A model generated the notes under the pieces. That model ran no database searches and was not told the origin of the DNA. It saw only the letters and a list, made by a program, of their open reading frames with translations. The translations under genes and the position numbers were made by a program. A stretch of 64,000 nt of DNA from Mixta theicola (GTDB lineage: Bacteria > Pseudomonadota > Gammaproteobacteria > Enterobacterales > Enterobacteriaceae). Where the stretch lies: contig NZ_NWUO01000005.1 of the NCBI RefSeq assembly GCF_002895925.1, forward strand, positions 62,001 through 126,000. The letters are read 5' to 3'. This document shows, one piece after another, positions 55,892 to 64,000 of the stretch (positions are counted from its first letter, which is position 1; each line of letters begins with the position of its first letter).

Positions 55892-57409
55892 TTAAAGGTG
55901 TAACGACGCTAAACGTAATATTTCGTTCTGCGTGGTATTTTTGGTTTCGACAATACCGGCAACGAGACCATTACTCATTACCAGGATCCGGTCGGTAATT
56001 CCCAACAGCTCCGGCATTTCAGAAGAGATAATAATGATGCCTTTATCCTTCTTCGCCAGTTCGGAAATAAGCTGATAGATTTCAAACTTCGCGCCAACGT
56101 CAATACCGCGCGTAGGTTCATCCAGCATTAATATTTCCGGCTGGGTTAACAGCCAGCGGCCAATAATGACTTTCTGCTGGTTACCGCCGGAAAGCGAACC
56201 AATGGAAGTATGATGCCCCGGCGTTTTTACCCGCATGGCATCAATCACCCACTGGGTATCGCTTTTCATTCGGCTGTTATCCAGCAGGCCGAGCCGGTTT
56301 TTATACTGGCGCATATTGGAAATTAACGAGTTAAAGCCAATGTCCAGGTAGGCATAAATCCCGGTTGAGCGACGCTCTTCGGTTACCAGCGCAAAGCCGT
56401 GATTAATCGCTTCGTTGGCGCTGTGATTATTAATCGCCTTGCCGTGCAGCTTAATAGTGCCGCCCGACTTTTCGCGGATGCCAAACAGCGTCTCGACAAT
56501 ATCGGTACGCTTGGCACCCACCAGACCGGCAATACCCAGGATCTCGCCTTTATGCAGATCGAATGAAATATCACGAATCGACGGCTGACGCAGCGACGTC
56601 AGGTTGCGCACTTCCAGAATCACTTCGCCCGGCACGTTGGTTTTGTCGGGGAAGCGCTGGTTCAGCGAGCGTCCCACCATCATGGCGATGATCTTATCCA
56701 TATCCAGCCCTTCCAGCGGCTGGGTGCTGATCCACTGGCCGTCGCGCAGAATGGTGATTTCATCGCACAGCTGGAATATCTCTTCCATCTTATGAGAGAT
56801 ATAAACAATGCCGCAGCCGCGATCTTTTAGCTTACGAATAATGGTGAAGAGATGATTCACCTCTTTCTCGGTCAGAGAAGAGGTCGGCTCATCCATAATC
56901 ACAATTTTAGCGTCATAGGAAAATGCTTTGGCAATTTCCACCATCTGCATTTGCGAAACGGAAAGCAGCGCGACTTTATCACGCGGATCAATATCAATAT
57001 CCAGCTCGTCAAAAATGGCTTTGGTGTCGCGATACATTTTATCGTGATCGACAAATAGCCCTTTTCGCGGATAACGACCCAGCCACATGTTATCCATTAC
57101 CGAACGCTGCAGCACCAGGTTTAATTCCTGATGCACCATTGAGACGCCATTTTCCAGCGCTTCTTTCGCGCTGTGGAAGTTAACCTCTTTACCCTGAAAA
57201 ATAATGCTACCGCTGTCCTTACTGTAAATACCAAACAGGCATTTTAATAAGGTCGATTTACCCGCGCCATTCTCCCCCATCAGCGCGTGAACGGAATGCG
57301 GTCGGACTTTTAGATTCACATTATCTAAAGCCTTCACGCCGGGAAATGACTTATTAACATTGGTCATTTCCAGCAAATATTCATGCTGTGCTGTTTTTTC
57401 ACTGGCCAT
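55892..57409 (-). CDS. mglA: MglA, galactose/methyl-galactoside ABC ATPase
   Basis: This 505-residue double ATPase has the first Walker [14 protein letters not shown], signature [12 protein letters not shown] and Walker [12 protein letters not shown]. The second half has a degenerate P-loop [11 protein letters not shown], signature [15 protein letters not shown] and [13 protein letters not shown]. Sugar-type ABC ATPases of this family all carry an impaired second site. It energises uptake of D-galactose and beta-methylgalactoside. It lies between mglB (67-base gap) and mglC. Confidence 0.96.
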   Translation of the reverse strand: MASEKTAQHEYLLEMTNVNKSFPGVKALDNVNLKVRPHSVHALMGENGAGKSTLLKCLFGIYSKDSGSIIFQGKEVNFHSAKEALENGVSMVHQELNLVLQRSVMDNMWLGRYPRKGLFVDHDKMYRDTKAIFDELDIDIDPRDKVALLSVSQMQMVEIAKAFSYDAKIVIMDEPTSSLTEKEVNHLFTIIRKLKDRGCGIVYISHKMEEIFQLCDEITILRDGQWISTQPLEGLDMDKIIAMMVGRSLNQRFPDKTNVPGEVILEVRNLTSLRQPSIRDISFDLHKGEILGIAGLVGAKRTDIVETLFGIREKSGGTIKLHGKAINNHSANEAINHGFALVTEERRSTGIYAYLDIGFNSLISNMRQYKNRLGLLDNSRMKSDTQWVIDAMRVKTPGHHTSIGSLSGGNQQKVIIGRWLLTQPEILMLDEPTRGIDVGAKFEIYQLISELAKKDKGIIIISSEMPELLGITDRILVMSNGLVAGIVETKNTTQNEILRLASLHL

Positions 57410-57476
57410 AATTTACCTGGCTAAATGTGTCTGCGTCTGGCAAAAAGGGCACAGCTGGCGCTGCGCCCGACTTCGT

Positions 57477-58472
57477 TTATTTACTGAATTGAGCAAGGTT
57501 TTCTTTATCTACCGCAACGTAAGGAATACGCACGATTTTATTTTCCAGCTTAAAGTTGGTGCCTTCGGCAGCAGATTTACCGTCCGCCAGGTTTTTCGCC
57601 AGTTCAAACGTGGCTTTCGCCTGGTTTGCGCCGTCGTTCAACACCGTACCGGCCATCGCGCCCGATTTTACCAACGCCAGCGCTTCCGGCAGCGCATCGA
57701 CGCCAAATACCGGAATGGAAGACTTATTGTGCGCCTTCAGCGCTTCAACCGCGCCCATTGCCATCGCATCGTTGTTGGCAATCACCACTTCAATTTTGTT
57801 GGAGTTAGGGCCAGAGAGCCAGGCGTCAACTTTATCTTTTGCCTGAGCGGTATCCCACATGGCGGTATCCAGCGCCAGCTGCTGCGTTTTGATGCCGTCT
57901 TTGTTCAGCGTATCAATTACATATTTGGTACGCGCTTCAGCATCCGGGTGGCCCGGCTCGCCTTTCAGCAGAACGAACTGAATCTGACCGTCTTTATTCA
58001 GATCCCATGCTGGCGTTGTTTTCCAGTGTTTCTCAATCAGCTGCCCCTGGATAACGCCGGACTCTTTAGAGTCGGTGCCGACGTAATACGCTTTGTCGTA
58101 GCCGGCCAGCACTTTGGCGCTCGGTTCTTTGTTGAAGAACACCACCGGCACATCGTTGCTGCGCGCTTTATCAATCACCACGCCTGCCGCAGCCGGGTCA
58201 ACCAGGTTGATCGCCAGGGCTTTAACCCCTTTTGCCAGCAGAACGTCAATCTGGTCGTTCTGTTTTGACTGGTCGTTCTGCGAGTCATTCATCAGCAGCT
58301 GAACGCCACCGGCGGTCTGCGCATCTTTTTCCAGATCCTTACGCACCATCGACATAAAGTTATCATCATATTTATAGATGGTAACGCCAATACGGGTATC
58401 TGCTGCGTGCGCCGTTGCACCAAACATCATGCTGGCAACCAGGGCTGTGAGGGTGAAAACCTTTTTATTCAT
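57477..58472 (-). CDS. mglB: MglB, periplasmic galactose/glucose-binding protein
   Basis: This 331-residue precursor has a Sec signal ([23 protein letters not shown]) and the periplasmic binding protein fold: [57 protein letters not shown] and [13 protein letters not shown]. The calcium-binding loop LNKDGQIQ is present. It is also the ligand for the Trg chemoreceptor. It is the first gene of mglBAC; the intergenic sequence up to galS contains its inferred promoter and a long leader with an ERIC element. Confidence 0.96.
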   Translation of the reverse strand: MNKKVFTLTALVASMMFGATAHAADTRIGVTIYKYDDNFMSMVRKDLEKDAQTAGGVQLLMNDSQNDQSKQNDQIDVLLAKGVKALAINLVDPAAAGVVIDKARSNDVPVVFFNKEPSAKVLAGYDKAYYVGTDSKESGVIQGQLIEKHWKTTPAWDLNKDGQIQFVLLKGEPGHPDAEARTKYVIDTLNKDGIKTQQLALDTAMWDTAQAKDKVDAWLSGPNSNKIEVVIANNDAMAMGAVEALKAHNKSSIPVFGVDALPEALALVKSGAMAGTVLNDGANQAKATFELAKNLADGKSAAEGTNFKLENKIVRIPYVAVDKENLAQFSK

Positions 58473-58685
58473 AATATTAGTATCTCCGGTTTTTACAGGG
58501 GTCGTTCTACATCCAAACCCTCCATCCGATGGATGAAGGTGCGCGGATACTCAGTGAAAAAATCGGCCTGGGCGGGTAGTTGATCAAACGTTACGCAAAG
58601 CCGACGGATTGCTGACACAAAACCTGACTTCCTTAATCGGTAACGCTTCCTGGAAAGTAATGCCAAACGGGTGCGCGGCGCGCTG

Positions 58686-58811
58686 TATACCCGTCATACT
58701 TCAGGTTGCAGGTGCGTTGGCTTTCCTCGCTCACCCCGCTCACTTACTGATGTAAGCTCCCGGAGATTTACTCTGTCGCCGCCTGCCTGCAACTCGAATC
58801 ATGTAGGGTAC
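58686..58811. repeat. ERIC (IRU) element, 126 bp
   Basis: The outer inverted ends TATACCCGTCATACTTCAGG ... GAATCATGTAGGGTA and GTTGCAGG ... CTGCAAC are present. The core CGCTCACCCC...TCACTTA...ATGTAAGCTCC matches both standard ERIC primer regions. The element is 126 bases long, the usual full size. It can fold into one long hairpin and lies within the inferred mglB leader. Confidence 0.9.
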
Positions 58812-58865
58812 AGAACGATTCTGCCGGGGCTAAAACCGTTACATGATGTTTCATCGCCGTTAAGT

Positions 58866-58932
58866 CGCAGCTATCATAGAGAGCCGTATGTTAATTAACT
58901 GTGAATTTACTCACAGATTGAAAACGGTTACA
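58866..58932 (-). promoter_or_regulatory. mgl promoter: GalR/GalS operator, perfect CRP site, -10
   Basis: On the minus strand the order is a GalR/GalS-type operator TGTAACCGTTTTCA (58932-58919), a perfect CRP site TGTGA-GTAAAT-TCACA (58915-58900) and a -10 TATGAT (58878-58873). The CRP centre is 41.5 bases before a start at about 58866, the class II spacing. The operator overlaps the galS stop codon. The inferred mglB leader is about 394 bases. Confidence 0.75.
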
Positions 58933-59968
58933 TAGCGGAATCGTTTGAAAGAGTGACCGGCCCCACATTTTGCCGCGCGGCCACTGAATGACGACGCACC
59001 AGAGTAGGCATAAAACAGTGCCGGGCGCTGGCATCCAGCTCACCGGCAGCGCCTCTTAACGCCAGCTCGGTTGCCAGTTTCGCCATTGAAACAATGGGAT
59101 AGCGCACGGTAGTCAGCTGTGGATCGGTGTAACGCGAAATGGGAATATCATCGAAACCGATTACGGAAAAATGCTGCGGCACCAGAATACCGTTATCTTT
59201 TAAGGCGGTTAGCGCGCCGGTGGCCATGCTATCGTTGTAGGTAAACAGCGCCGTCAGCTGCACATTGCGCCCCAGCAGCTCAACCATTGCCGCCTCCCCG
59301 CCCTGCATATCCGGCTCGCCGCTGCCAATCCAGACCTCAGGCGGCGTTATGCCCTGCTCATGCAGCGCCTGCAGCCAGCCCGCCCGCCGCTGTTCCTCAT
59401 CCTCAATCGGATGGCTGGAGCCCAGATAGCCGATGCGCGTGTGCCCCTGCTGCAACAGCATGCGCGTCGCCATCAGCGCGCCGCTAACGTTATCCAGCCC
59501 TACGCAGCGATATTCATAGCCGGGTACGATGCGGTTAACCAGCACCATGCCCGGCACCTGATCCATAAAGCAGCCCAGTTCGGCGTCGGAAAGCGATTTA
59601 GAATGCACCACCAGCGCGTTGCAGCGCTGACGGATCAAAACCTCAATGGCGTGCCGCTCTTTCTCTTCCTGATGCCAGGAATTACTGATTAGCACATGCT
59701 TTTGCACCCGCTGTGCCACGGTATCGACCGCCTTAACCAGCGCGCCAAAAAAGGGATCGGAAACATCCATCACCACCACGCCAACGGTGTCGCTCACCTG
59801 CGTCGCCAGCGCCTGCGCATTGGCGTTTGGCCGGTAGCCCAACGTATCCACCGCTTGCTGCACGGCGTCACGGGTTTCAGCCGTCACCGCGCTGCTGTTA
59901 TTCAGCACGCGGGAAACCGTAGCGACGGAAACGCCCGCCAGACGCGCGACGTCACGAATGGTAATCAT
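58928..59968 (-). CDS. galS: GalS, LacI-family regulator of galactose uptake
   Basis: This 346-residue regulator has exactly the E. coli GalS length from the ATG at 59968 ([23 protein letters not shown]); an upstream in-frame ATG at 60049 adds 27 non-conserved residues. The helix-turn-helix is at residues 3-24 with hinge [11 protein letters not shown]. The sugar-binding domain holds [46 protein letters not shown] and [15 protein letters not shown]. It represses mglBAC and itself, relieved by galactose or fucose. It lies directly upstream of mglB on the same strand. Confidence 0.95.
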   Translation of the reverse strand: MITIRDVARLAGVSVATVSRVLNNSSAVTAETRDAVQQAVDTLGYRPNANAQALATQVSDTVGVVVMDVSDPFFGALVKAVDTVAQRVQKHVLISNSWHQEEKERHAIEVLIRQRCNALVVHSKSLSDAELGCFMDQVPGMVLVNRIVPGYEYRCVGLDNVSGALMATRMLLQQGHTRIGYLGSSHPIEDEEQRRAGWLQALHEQGITPPEVWIGSGEPDMQGGEAAMVELLGRNVQLTALFTYNDSMATGALTALKDNGILVPQHFSVIGFDDIPISRYTDPQLTTVRYPIVSMAKLATELALRGAAGELDASARHCFMPTLVRRHSVAARQNVGPVTLSNDSAM

Positions 59969-60028
59969 GATAAATGACCTGAAATAAAGAAGTTGTACTG
60001 CATGTTTTACCTGCCGACTGGGATTGCT

Positions 60029-60096
60029 GGCGGCTATTCTGGCAGGCAAGCGCGACAGGCTACGTGAATCAGGTCACACTGATGAAAACGGTTACA
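60029..60096 (-). promoter_or_regulatory. galS promoter: GalS operator and CRP site
   Basis: A GalS/GalR-type operator TGTAACCGTTTTCA lies at 60096-60083 (minus) and a CRP-like site, read on the plus strand as CGTGA-ATCAGG-TCACA, at 60063-60078. Spacing predicts a start near 60029, 61 bases before the galS ATG. The module has the same order as that before mglB, so both should respond to CRP and GalS. Confidence 0.7.
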
Positions 60097-60124
60097 TACA
60101 ATTTTGTAACAATTGTGACAGGCA

Positions 60125-61288
60125 TCATTGTCCGGGGCGGGCGTTATTCAGCGGCTTGCCCGCCGCCAGCCGGGTGAGCTTACGCCACAGCCATTCCAGC
60201 GGTCCCTGACGGAACCGGCGCAGCCACAGCGTTGACAGCAGCAGATTAGCCAGCCAGATCGGCGGCACCAGCAGCAACAGCTGCAGGCGATCGAAATGCA
60301 GGAACAGGCCAAAGCGGTAAAACAGCGTGGTGCAGATCAGGGTTTGCAGCAGATAGTTGGTTAACGCCATGCGGCCTATGCAGCAGATGGGATGGGTGAT
60401 TTTTAGCTTTGCCAGCTGCGGCCAGAAGCCGAAGCAAAGCGCAGCGTAGCCGAGGCTGACCAGCGGCGCGGCCAGGTCGCGCGGCGCCTGCAGGTAAAAC
60501 GCCGACCAGCGAAACGCCCAGCCCAGCTGCCACTGCAGCAGCGTCGCCGGCAGCTGAATCAGCCAGCCGAGCGTTAATAAAATAACCGCCATGCGGCGAT
60601 AGTGACGGCGGCTGAACGCTCCCTGCAACCAGCCGTTGCGCATCAGCGCGCCGCCGATCATCATCAGCCCCGCCAGCTGCCAGCCATACTGCGCGCCCAG
60701 CGCCAGCAGCATTGAAGAGAGGTGATTAAGGCGGTTTTGCACCGCATCCCAGCCGCCGTTTAGCTTCCAGAAAACTTCATACTGAATATCCGCCGCGCCG
60801 GGCAGCCAGGAGCGCGCCGGTTCCGGTGAGGAGATCAGGCCAAACAGCAGCAGTACGCCAACGCCCACCAGATAGAGCATCACGCCGGTATTCAACAGCG
60901 AGCGCGTGGAGGAAACATCGCGGATCATTCGCCAGGCGATCAGCCCGATAATGCCGTAGGCGAGAAGAATATCCCCATCCCATAAAAAAATGGCGTGAAT
61001 AAACCCGAAGATCACCAGCCAGCTTAAGCGCGCCTGGAGCCAGCGCTTGCCGCGCGGCAGCAGCATTTGCAGGCCCGCGCCGAATAACAGGGCAAACAGC
61101 GTGAGGAATTTACTTTGCGCCAGCAGATCGAGCGCCACCCAGCTAAGCGCATCGCTCAGGGAAGGCTGGCCGTGCCAGGCGGGATTGAGGTAGGCGGCGG
61201 AAGGCAGGCCGAAGCCGCTGATATTCAGCAGCAGGATACCGAGAATGGCGAGACCACGAATAAAATCCAGCGTGATATTTCGTTGCAT
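60125..61288 (-). CDS. yeiB: YeiB, DUF418-family inner-membrane protein
   Basis: This 387-residue multi-TM protein (E. coli 385) has the N-terminal block TLDFIRGLAILGILLLNISGF and FLTLFALLFGAGLQM, and the C-terminal DUF418 region with GRMALTNYLLQTLICTTLFYRFGL and GPLEWLWRKLT. Its function is unknown; DUF418 proteins are thought to act as membrane transport or acyl-transfer proteins. It lies 39 bases after folE on the same strand, as in E. coli, so the two may be co-transcribed. Confidence 0.92.
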   Translation of the reverse strand: MQRNITLDFIRGLAILGILLLNISGFGLPSAAYLNPAWHGQPSLSDALSWVALDLLAQSKFLTLFALLFGAGLQMLLPRGKRWLQARLSWLVIFGFIHAIFLWDGDILLAYGIIGLIAWRMIRDVSSTRSLLNTGVMLYLVGVGVLLLFGLISSPEPARSWLPGAADIQYEVFWKLNGGWDAVQNRLNHLSSMLLALGAQYGWQLAGLMMIGGALMRNGWLQGAFSRRHYRRMAVILLTLGWLIQLPATLLQWQLGWAFRWSAFYLQAPRDLAAPLVSLGYAALCFGFWPQLAKLKITHPICCIGRMALTNYLLQTLICTTLFYRFGLFLHFDRLQLLLLVPPIWLANLLLSTLWLRRFRQGPLEWLWRKLTRLAAGKPLNNARPGQ

Positions 61289-61327
61289 GCCGGTTCCTGC
61301 TGCGCTTCCCTCTGTCGTCAGAGGAGA

Positions 61328-61993
61328 TTAGTTATGACGCACCGCGCGTAAAAATTCCTGGCGCGTGTTCTGGCTGGACTTAAACAGGCCGCCCAGCGAG
61401 GTGGTAGTGGTCGCGCTGTTGGCATCGCGAATGCCGCGCGCCTTCACGCAGTAATGCACCGCATCAATCGATACCGCCACGTTATTGGTGCCGAGCAGCG
61501 TTTGTAACGCAATCAATATCTGCTGCGTCAGACGTTCCTGCACCTGCGGACGCTGGGCGAAGAACTGGACGATACGGTTGATTTTCGACAGGCCAATCAC
61601 TTTATCTTTGGGAATATAGGCAACGGTCGCCTGGCCATCAATAATCACGAAATGGTGTTCACAGGTGCTGGTCAGGGTAATGTCCCGCACGGTAACCATC
61701 TCATCTACCTTCATTTTATTTTCAATGAGGGTGATTTTCGGAAAATTAGCGTAATCCAGACCGGAGAAGATTTCATTAACGTACATTTTAGCGATGCGAT
61801 GTGGCGTTTCCATCAGGCTGTCATCTTCTAAATCGAGATTGAGCAGCTGCATGATTTCAGTCATATGCCCGGCAATCAGCCGCTTACGCGTTTCGTCATC
61901 CATTTCACGTACGGGCGCACGTAACGGGGTTTCCAGTCCACGCGCAACCAGCGCTTCGTGAACCAGAGCAGCTTCATGACTTAACGTCGACAT
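61328..61993 (-). CDS. folE: FolE, GTP cyclohydrolase I
   Basis: This 221-residue enzyme (E. coli 222) has the zinc and catalytic motifs [13 protein letters not shown] and HYCVKARGI, with [25 protein letters not shown]. It converts GTP to 7,8-dihydroneopterin triphosphate, the first step of folate synthesis. It is the promoter-proximal gene of folE-yeiB. The 135 bases to the next gene contain no recognised element. Confidence 0.96.
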   Translation of the reverse strand: MSTLSHEAALVHEALVARGLETPLRAPVREMDDETRKRLIAGHMTEIMQLLNLDLEDDSLMETPHRIAKMYVNEIFSGLDYANFPKITLIENKMKVDEMVTVRDITLTSTCEHHFVIIDGQATVAYIPKDKVIGLSKINRIVQFFAQRPQVQERLTQQILIALQTLLGTNNVAVSIDAVHYCVKARGIRDANSATTTTSLGGLFKSSQNTRQEFLRAVRHN

Positions 61994-62128
61994 GTGAGGT
62001 TTCTCCAGCAGGTGTAACAGCCGATAATCGCCAACGTGGTCGTTATCGGGGTAATAATCTGAGGGCGTATTCTGAAGGACTCCGCCCGGTTTATCCAGTG
62101 AATACGCGTAATCGCTGCTGAAATCGCT

Positions 62129-63292
62129 TCATGCAGCGCGCCGCCATACCAGGCCGCCAGCCAGCAGCAGCGCCGCGCCGGCAACGTACAGCGCGGGATC
62201 GAGGCGATGCAGAAACAGGCTGGAAAGCGAGGAGAGCATCGGCCCTGCCAGCTGGCCGATGGCGTAACCGGTGGTCAATAATCCCGCCAGATAGCGCGCA
62301 TGCTGCGGAGCCAGCTCGCGGCCATACTGCAGCGTAAGCTGCACCACGCACAGAAAGCCGCCGCCCGTCAGCAGCGCGCCCAGCACCAGGCCGCCGATCC
62401 CCGGCATCAGCCCGCCGATAAACACGCCCAGCGCCTGCGCCCATAGCGCAATCGCCAGCCGGGTATGCGTTGCGGCCAACCGCCGGGTAAGGATGCCGAG
62501 ACCAATGCCGACCACCGCCGCCCCGCCGAAGATCGGCCAGACAAACTGGGCGAACAGGCTGTGCGGGAAGCGCGTCGCCGCCAGCTGAGAGAGAAAGGTC
62601 GCCGGAAGGATATAGCCAAAGCCCGCCAGGCTATAGCTCCAGACCAGGCGTTTAAGCCTGGCGTTCAGCACCAGCGGCGCGGGCGCCGTTTCCGGCCGGT
62701 GCAGTTCGCCCCGACGCGGCAGGTTTATCGCAATCGGCGCGACCAGCAGCAGAGCCATCGCACCGTAGGCCAGCCATGCGCCTGCCGCCGTAAAATGATA
62801 ACTGTTCAGCATCACCGCCAGCATCCCGCTCAGGAAAATACCGATGCCCGGCCCGGCAAAAACCATCGCTAACAGGGCTGGTCTGCCATGCTTTTGCAGC
62901 TGTTCGCCGCTCCATGCCGCCACCAGCACCATCGCCCAGCCGCTGGCCCAGCCGATAAGAAAGCGCAGCGCGCCGTGTAGCCAGGGATGGTTCAGCCACG
63001 CGGCGAGCAGCGTGAGCGCCACCGCTCCCCAAACGCCCGCCTGCAGCCGCCACTCGACGCGCCGTCGGGCGCGCATCGCATCAAAGGATCCGCACAGATA
63101 GCCAAGATAGTTAAGCGCCGCCACCAGGCTGGCGCTGGTTAGCGTCAGCTGATGTTCGGCGATCATCAGCGGTACCTGCGGCGTAAAGGCAAAACGCCCG
63201 ATGCCCATCGCCACCACCAGCGACAGCAGCGCACTGAGCGCAATCCGCCCGGCCCCTGCGCTAGCGCGTAGAGTCTGCATATTCAAAATCAT
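62129..63292 (-). CDS. YbfB/YjiJ-family MFS transporter
   Basis: This 387-residue, 12-TM protein has the family N-terminal block ALLSLVVAMGIGRFAFTPQVPLM, ALNYLGYLCGSFDAMR and GWASGWAMVLVAAW, and the C-terminal GGGFLCVVQLTLQYGRELAP and LLTTGYAIGQLAGPMLSS. The substrate is unknown. It is divergent from the LysR-type gene at 63387 with 94 bases between, the typical layout of a LysR regulator and its target. The C-terminal end is close to folE but on the same strand, with no clear terminator between. Confidence 0.87.
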   Translation of the reverse strand: MILNMQTLRASAGAGRIALSALLSLVVAMGIGRFAFTPQVPLMIAEHQLTLTSASLVAALNYLGYLCGSFDAMRARRRVEWRLQAGVWGAVALTLLAAWLNHPWLHGALRFLIGWASGWAMVLVAAWSGEQLQKHGRPALLAMVFAGPGIGIFLSGMLAVMLNSYHFTAAGAWLAYGAMALLLVAPIAINLPRRGELHRPETAPAPLVLNARLKRLVWSYSLAGFGYILPATFLSQLAATRFPHSLFAQFVWPIFGGAAVVGIGLGILTRRLAATHTRLAIALWAQALGVFIGGLMPGIGGLVLGALLTGGGFLCVVQLTLQYGRELAPQHARYLAGLLTTGYAIGQLAGPMLSSLSSLFLHRLDPALYVAGAALLLAGGLVWRRAA

Positions 63293-63386
63293 CTTTTGTC
63301 ATTGCACGGTTGCGCCCATGATGCCCGAAGTTTAAACTCATGAAAACTGAATAATTACAACCAAGTTAATTACGGTAAGAGAACAG

Positions 63387-64000
63387 ATGGATTTAGTCCA
63401 GTTACGTATGTTCTGCCTGGTCGCCGAAACCGGTTCGGTGGCGCGCGCCGCAGAACAGCTGCACCGTGTCCCTTCTAACCTGACCACGCGCCTGCGCCAG
63501 CTGGAACAGGAGATCGGGGTTGACCTGTTTATTCGTGAAAAACAGCGCCTGCGTTTATCGCCGATGGGCCATAATTTTCTGTGCTACGCCCAGCGTATTT
63601 TGACGTTGAGCGAAGAGGCGCTGAGCATGGCGCGCACCGGCGAGCCGGGCGGCAATTTCGCCCTCGGCTCGATGGAAAGCACCGCCGCCACGCGCCTGCC
63701 AAACCTGCTGGCCGCCTATCATCAGCGTTATCCGGCGGTGGCGCTCTCGCTGATCACCGGCACCTCCGGCGAGATTATCGACCGCGTGCGTGCAGGAACT
63801 CTGGCGGCGGCGCTGGTTGACGGACCGGTTAACTATGAAGAGCTGAACGGCTGCATTGCGTTTCGTGAACGGATGATGCTGATTTCCAGCGTCGGCCATG
63901 CGCCGATCCACAGCGCGGTTGACGCCAGCGGCGATACGGTTTTCGCTTTTCGCACCAGCTGTTCCTATCGTTTGCGGCTGGAGGAGTGGTTCCGCGCCAG
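63387..64000 (+). CDS. LysR-type transcription regulator, PtrR/YneJ-like (3' end outside window)
   Basis: The first 204 residues are present. The N-terminal winged helix reads MDLVQLRMFCLVAETGSVAR, AAEQLHRVPSNLTTRLRQLE and GVDLFIREKQRLRLSPMG; the start of the effector domain follows (NFALGSMESTAATRLPNLLAAYHQRYP, TSGEIIDRVRAGTLAAALVDGP). The VPSNLTTRLRQLE helix and RTSCSYRLRLEEWF block resemble E. coli YneJ (PtrR). It probably controls the divergent MFS gene and itself from the 94-base gap. The gene runs off the right edge. Confidence 0.88.
   Translation, partial: MDLVQLRMFCLVAETGSVARAAEQLHRVPSNLTTRLRQLEQEIGVDLFIREKQRLRLSPMGHNFLCYAQRILTLSEEALSMARTGEPGGNFALGSMESTAATRLPNLLAAYHQRYPAVALSLITGTSGEIIDRVRAGTLAAALVDGPVNYEELNGCIAFRERMMLISSVGHAPIHSAVDASGDTVFAFRTSCSYRLRLEEWFRA

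Noticed and set aside
57360-58268. 302-codon open frame antisense to mglB and its flank
   Set aside because: It is the shadow of mglB, without start context or family motif.
58639-58650. GGTAACGCTTCC upstream of mglB as a second GalS operator
   Set aside because: It deviates from the LacI-family palindrome and lies inside the inferred transcript; the operator at 58919-58932 fits much better.

Overview
The window is enterobacterial chromosome. Gene order (mdtABCD-baeSR-yegQ-cyaR-yegS, fbaB, thiDM, apbC/metG, yohJK-cdd-sanA, mglBAC-galS-yeiB-folE) follows the Escherichia coli 46-48 minute backbone, and most proteins are recognisable orthologues. The high GC by eye, a 126-bp ERIC element and the mixture of accessory blocks suggest Erwiniaceae (Pantoea/Mixta/Erwinia type); that placement is inference, since no rRNA is present.

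Layout. 1-10127: RND efflux operon mdtA(partial)BCD with its two-component system baeSR, with overlapping or closely spaced genes. 10239-14113: yegQ, a short AT-rich accessory patch with two oppositely oriented small-gene pairs, the Hfq-type sRNA cyaR, and yegS. 14282-16402: an MHS-family transporter and a convergent AT-rich gene resembling a stand-alone papain-fold (Tox-PL-like) effector. 16895-22784: a mannonate/sugar-acid cluster (rspA, rspB, MFS permease, ydfI-like dehydrogenase, GntR regulator rspR). 22823-25735: fbaB, thiD and thiM, the last preceded by a TPP riboswitch. 25736-27431: an accessory block with an orphan type VI Hcp protein, a DUF1493 gene, a truncated partner and two insertion-sequence remnants. 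27333-33813: a periplasmic three-component molybdenum hydroxylase (Mo subunit, 2Fe-2S subunit, triheme cytochrome c) with divergent maturation genes (XdhC, MocA-like). 34004-36022: mltB, a DUF333 lipoprotein and ecotin. 36354-42326: an orphan araE with AraC/CRP-like sites, torYZ-like TMAO respiration genes and a GNAT acetyltransferase. 42556-54422: iron-type alcohol dehydrogenase, apbC, metG, yohJK, cdd, maeA, sanA and a FUSC transporter. 54862-64000: mglCAB, galS, yeiB, folE, a YbfB/YjiJ-type MFS transporter and a divergent LysR gene cut by the window end.

Functional themes are envelope defence, sugar and sugar-acid use under CRP control (CRP-like sites at cyaR, rspA, araE, cdd, mgl and galS), and periplasmic redox chemistry. 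The least described elements are the papain-fold candidate (15746-16402), the paired small-gene cassettes (11781-12719) and the insertion-sequence scar that has added a transposase tail to XdhC (27229-27431). All functional statements come from reading sequence and remembered family features; no search was run.
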